A DNA stretch of 12,500 nt from Chrysomallon squamiferum. Its lineage: Eukaryota > Mollusca > Gastropoda > Neomphalida > Peltospiridae. Shown here one piece after another: positions 9,717-12,500 of the stretch. Positions within the stretch are counted from its first letter, which is position 1, and every line of letters begins with the position of its first letter. A program made the translations under genes and the position numbers. The DNA is taken from positions 7,445,765 through 7,458,264 of the forward strand of contig CM022666.1 of assembly GCA_012295275.1 (NCBI GenBank), written 5' to 3'. Under the pieces are notes generated by a model that was given only the letters and a program-made list of their open reading frames with translations, ran no database searches and was not told where the DNA came from.

Positions 9717-9895
9717 ATAATAATTTTAATTTTAATTCTGTATTTAGCTGCAGTGTAGAAGAGTGTGATTTGATGTACAACTGTTTTAAGAATGCTACAA
9801 TACTGAGATTATTTCAAATGTTATTTTTTTAAATTTATATTGGCGCAATGCCTTACAGCGGCCTAGGGCAGAAAATGGTTACTAACTTCCAATAT
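9627..9895 (-). mobile_element. Dispersed repeat copy B, inverted, with (GA)n
   Basis: Reverse-complement copy of the 3073-3322 repeat. Read on the minus strand it starts ATATTGGAAGTTAGTAACC at 9895, keeps the same order of words (CTGCCCTAGGCC, ACTGCAGCTAAATACAG) and ends in a longer (TC)n tract, seen as (GA)n at 9627-9713. A few extra bases separate the unique part from the tract compared with copy A. It begins about 60 bp beyond the desaturase polyadenylation signal. Confidence 0.7.
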
Positions 9896-9951
9896 ACACA
9901 ACACACGATATAGAAAAATAATACAGTTATTTCATTTCTAGGTTAAATAAG

Positions 9952-9957
9952 TTTATT
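9952..9957 (-). terminator. Polyadenylation signal of the desaturase
   Basis: AATAAA on the minus strand (TTTATT at 9952-9957) lies 10 bases after the TAA stop at 9970-9968. This implies a very short 3' UTR, with cleavage expected at about 9920-9940, before the dispersed repeat that begins at 9895. Its position directly after a complete reading frame makes it more credible than a chance hexamer. Confidence 0.5.
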
Positions 9958-9967
9958 TAGTCATAAA

Positions 9968-11112
9968 TTAAACCGACTTTTTGTATATATGTATAGTGAC
10001 GTCACTTCCTATTATATGCTGTTTAGCAAACAGCTTAAACATCCGTATAAAAGACTGCATGATCGGTTCATCACACGCATACACCAGTTCCGGATAGTTC
10101 TTCCGGAAGTGACGCGTCGCTTCCTCCATGTGGTAGTGGGGAATCTTGGGGAATAAATGGTGGATCTGGTGCGTTCCGATATTGTGCGTGATTTCGTGGC
10201 ACCAGCCGTAATGCCGATCGACGGAGCTGATTCGTCCTTTGACGTTTTCCCACTCGGAGTCCGGCGAACCACGGAACATCCTCTTCCGCGTGATGCAGGA
10301 ACGTCACGATCACTAGGTAGGTGGCGCCGATAAACCAGGGCACGGCGTAGTGATAAACCAGATTCGTCACTCCGTATTCAACCGCGAGGTAAAAGAGCAC
10401 CACAGCCCAGACGGCCACGCAGGCGATGGAAAAGGCACAGTGGAAAACGTGACGTTTGAAAAGTTCATCCCAAGGGTTGAAATGGCAAACGGGGCGAGGA
10501 TTGAACCCGTAGATGAGATAAATGAGCCAGCCGGTTCCGAAGTAGAAATAGGGCAAAATCTGCTTTCCTGTCGCTTCGTGCTCCCTGACCGGGTAGAACA
10601 CTTCGTCGCGGTCGATGTTGCCAGTGTTCTTGTGGTGGTTCCGATGCGACAGCTTCCAGCAGTAATACGGCGTCATCACGAACGTGTGCAGAATCGTTCC
10701 CACGACGTTGTTGAGGACGATGCTGTTGGAAAAGGAGTCGTGCCCGCAGTCGTGTCCACTGACGAATATCGCCCAGAAGAAGGTTCCTTGCAGAAGCCAG
10801 TACAGCGGCGTCAACGTGGCTGCGGCGTACGCCGGTAAGACGTCCCACATGTGCACTGCTGCAGCGAAGAGCAAGGCGACTACCACGACGTCTCTGATGG
10901 CGTAGTACAGAGAAAGAAACAGCGAGGATCTGAAGCAGTGTGGAGGAATCGTTTTCTTGATTTCAACGATGGACGGGAAGCGAGAGTCGTTACGCTTTTT
11001 GACGTCATTGCAGTTCAGATCTGTTCCCATAGTAACGCCGTCTGATTGTTTCAGGTCCTTACAAATTCCCTGGCAGTTCGGCTGATCGCTCTGTATCTAA
11101 ATAATAATAATA

Positions 11113-11148
<36 letters not shown>

Positions 11149-11529
11149 TAATAACTAATAGTCTGGAGAATGCCTCTACAGTTTCACAAGTTACATTATT
11201 AACAACAACAACAACAACAACAACAATAACAGCAATAACAGTGATGATGATGATGATGATGTTGATAATAACGATAACGATAACGATAATAAAAATAACG
11301 GCAAGAGAGGGAAAGAACGGGTAAAAAAAATTAAAAAAAAAAAAAAATAAACAATACATGTAAATACTGGAGTTCAAAAGTTATATGTAACATTTCATTA
11401 CATTCGTAAACAGACAGGTACACATAATTAAGATAAAAATAAAAATTAATAATGCAAACTAACTAAATACAACGTGTTTACCTGTACGTCTTTTCCACCG
11501 CGTATGTTATGTTCTTCTCTAGCAGTCAT
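9968..11529 (-). CDS. Methyl-end (omega-3/delta-12 type) fatty acid desaturase, one frameshift
   Basis: Membrane di-iron desaturase of the plant-like FAD2/FAD3 and animal 'omega-x' class. These enzymes insert a cis double bond towards the methyl end of C18-C22 acyl chains in the ER, for example n-6 to n-3. Exons: 11529-11482 (16 codons, [16 protein letters not shown]) and 11096-9968. Seen: box 1 HDCGH (residues 131-135), box 2 HRNHH (167-171), box 3 HQIHH followed by LFPKIPHYH, hydrophobic spans near 84-106, 116-130, 238-254 and 266-284, and a C-terminal KKSV that fits the KKXX ER-retrieval signal. The frame shifts just after DVPW, near 10269-10276, and the second frame (10267 to TAA at 9970-9968) continues the family sequence through box 3. 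Allowing for that, length is about 394 residues, normal for the family. An internal ATG at 11030 is an alternative start. The break may be a sequencing or assembly error, an allele or a young pseudogene. Substrate regioselectivity cannot be read from sequence. Confidence 0.9.
11097..11481 (-). other. Desaturase intron 1, filled with simple repeats
   Basis: A 385-bp GT/AG intron between phase-0 exons. Nearly all of it is microsatellite: AAT at about 11098-11148, AAC at 11201-11225, ATG/GAT at 11241-11261, AACGAT-like at 11269-11290 and a poly(A) run near 11330-11347 (plus-strand notation). The low-complexity minus-strand frame over this intron is not protein. Confidence 0.6.
11482..11529 (-). 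other. Desaturase: candidate first coding exon
   Basis: The frame upstream of the ATG at 11030 stays open for 22 codons back to a TTATTTAG acceptor (exon starts 11096). Upstream, the strong donor CAG|GTAAAC at 11482 closes a segment whose ATG (11529-11527) gives 16 codons ending in phase 0, matching the acceptor exactly. The extension of 38 residues brings the protein to a usual desaturase length. If this exon is not used, translation would begin at 11030. Confidence 0.65.
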
Positions 11530-11540
11530 TATTGCATCAT
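11529..11540 (-). promoter_or_regulatory. Minimal upstream ORF overlapping the desaturase start
   Basis: The minus strand reads ATG ATG CAA TAA. The last A of TAA is the first A of the proposed main ATG (TAATG). A uORF this short ending on the start codon could lower initiation or couple it to reinitiation. It matters only if transcription begins upstream of 11540, which is not known. Confidence 0.35.
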
Positions 11541-11639
11541 ACGTGTGTACACTTGATATAATTAGATAATTACCCTTTGGGGGAGATTATAAGAACAAGA
11601 CACACAAAATTTCCATTCTAGTAATCTGACCTTCTGCAT

Positions 11640-11950
11640 AAGACGACATTGCAACGTGATGGTTCTAATAAGGAAACTCGACACCACGTTGACAAAGAAC
11701 TGAAATACTAGCAGTAGCAAACCGTGAGTTTTGAATACCGCGTGCGCAAATCACGCGATAAGCCGACATGAGCCGCAACCTCATGTTTCACCACGCCACT
11801 GTGTCACACAATATGTCAGTATGTGTGTCAGCGTGTCCATAACAAAGATCGACATCACGTTATGTTGCATCGACCTTTCTCAAGTATTTCTGTCAGGCCA
11901 TTGCGCCTTCTAATCCGTGTCTCCCGCTGGCTCATCAAAACGGGTGGTTA
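11640..11950. promoter_or_regulatory. CpG-richer block upstream of the desaturase
   Basis: The block begins about 110 bases upstream of the proposed desaturase start. It is visibly less AT-rich than its flanks, has many CpGs (ACCGCG, GCGCAAATCACGCG, AGCCGACATGAGCCGC) and no simple repeats. It also holds repeated CACGTT-containing words near 11655, 11687 and 11857. It may be promoter, distal regulatory DNA or an untranslated exon. No convincing ORF is present; the 60-codon plus-strand frame at 11731-11913 has no recognisable features. Confidence 0.3.
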
Positions 11951-12076
11951 TACTAACGAAATTTGTTTTGTTTATTGATAAAAAAAAATTTTTATTATTT
12001 ATTAACAAAAAAGCGTTGTATGACAAAAAGCAGAAGGAGAAGAAGACGAAAAGAAAACCAACAACAGGAACAGTTA

Positions 12077-12126
12077 AATAATAATAATAATAATAATAAA
12101 ATCATAATAATAATAATAATAAAATC

Positions 12127-12183
<57 letters not shown>

Positions 12184-12193
12184 GTAATAAAGA

Positions 12194-12255
<62 letters not shown>
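12077..12255. repeat. Long compound (AAT)n-(AGT)n array
   Basis: About 180 bp. AAT units are interrupted twice by AAATC, followed by a pure AAT run to about 12183 and then about 20 AGT/TAG units to 12255. Read on the minus strand it gives an almost pure poly-Tyr frame, which is an artefact. Confidence 0.9.
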
Positions 12256-12500
12256 TAATTGTAATATAGTAGTAATTTTAAAAAATAGCCTAGCCATTAT
12301 CCACAAGGGTTTTTATCATCATCAGCACCATCATCATCATCGTCATTACTAATAATACGCAGTATATGTGCGTGATATCCGTTTTGAACAGATGCGCCAT
12401 ATTAAATACTAATCATAATACAACTGTTGTAATGAGGTGGATTTCTGTATAGCTGAGTATTAATGCCAACTGATGTGGCATGAATCTTCTTAAGTTTGAT
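12256..12500. other. Unannotated right end of window
   Basis: AT-rich DNA with a short ATC/CATCAT run near 12316-12343. No exon, RNA gene or transposon end is recognised. Confidence 0.4.

Noticed and set aside
10350-10838. 162-codon plus-strand frame over the desaturase
   Set aside because: It is antisense to the conserved desaturase exon, which has family motifs in the minus frame; an open antisense frame is expected in GC-rich coding DNA.
10465-10848. 127-codon minus-strand frame inside the desaturase
   Set aside because: It is an out-of-frame shadow of the histidine-box frame, rich in Arg and without family features.
11051-11377. 108-codon minus-strand frame
   Set aside because: Poly-Val/Ile/Tyr from intron microsatellites. 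The real use of this area is the desaturase intron and the start of its second exon in another frame.
11995-12306. 103-codon minus-strand poly-Tyr frame
   Set aside because: It is produced by the AAT/AGT array read as TAT/TAC codons; there is no non-repetitive coding sequence.

Overview
This window looks like nuclear DNA from an animal, most likely a marine invertebrate, and within that a lophotrochozoan such as a mollusc is my best guess. The reasons are very AT-rich intergenic DNA, a high density of di-, tri- and pentanucleotide microsatellites, short phase-matched exons with GT/AG introns, short transposon remnants with inverted ends, and a plant-like methyl-end fatty acid desaturase of a kind known from molluscs, annelids, cnidarians and other invertebrates. 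No bacterial-type operon, rRNA, tRNA or CRISPR array is visible. The taxon is inferred, not proven.

Two genes can be supported, both on the minus strand. Gene 1 (CDS 4346-7227) has four coding exons: 7227-7063, 5918-5837, 5477-5405 and 4670-4346. They join in perfect phase into a 214-residue protein with a charged, coiled-coil-like N-terminal half and a Tyr/Pro/Cys-rich C-terminal part. I do not recognise its family. A splice acceptor just upstream of its first coding exon shows that there is also at least one 5' untranslated exon.

Gene 2 (CDS 9968-11529) encodes a front-to-back complete membrane fatty acid desaturase with all three histidine boxes. It has a small first coding exon (11529-11482), a 385-bp microsatellite-filled intron and a large second exon (11096-9968). 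The second exon carries one frameshift, near 10269-10276. Loss of one unit of an 8-base tandem duplication would explain it exactly. The exon is much more GC-rich than its surroundings.

Layout: 1-3072 is AT-rich DNA with a degenerate tandem array and many simple repeats. 3073-3322 is a dispersed repeat ending in a (TC)n tract. 3323-4345 is AT-rich DNA that probably includes the 3' UTR of gene 1. 4346-7252 is gene 1, with a 333-bp TA-flanked inverted-repeat element in its last intron and a 331-bp inverted-end element in its first coding-region intron. 7253-9626 is intergenic or 5' UTR/promoter DNA of gene 1. 9627-9895 is a second, inverted copy of the 3073-3322 repeat. 9952-11529 is gene 2. 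11530-12500 holds its upstream region, with a locally CpG-richer block, and a long AAT/AGT repeat. Nothing in the sequence suggests that the two genes work together.
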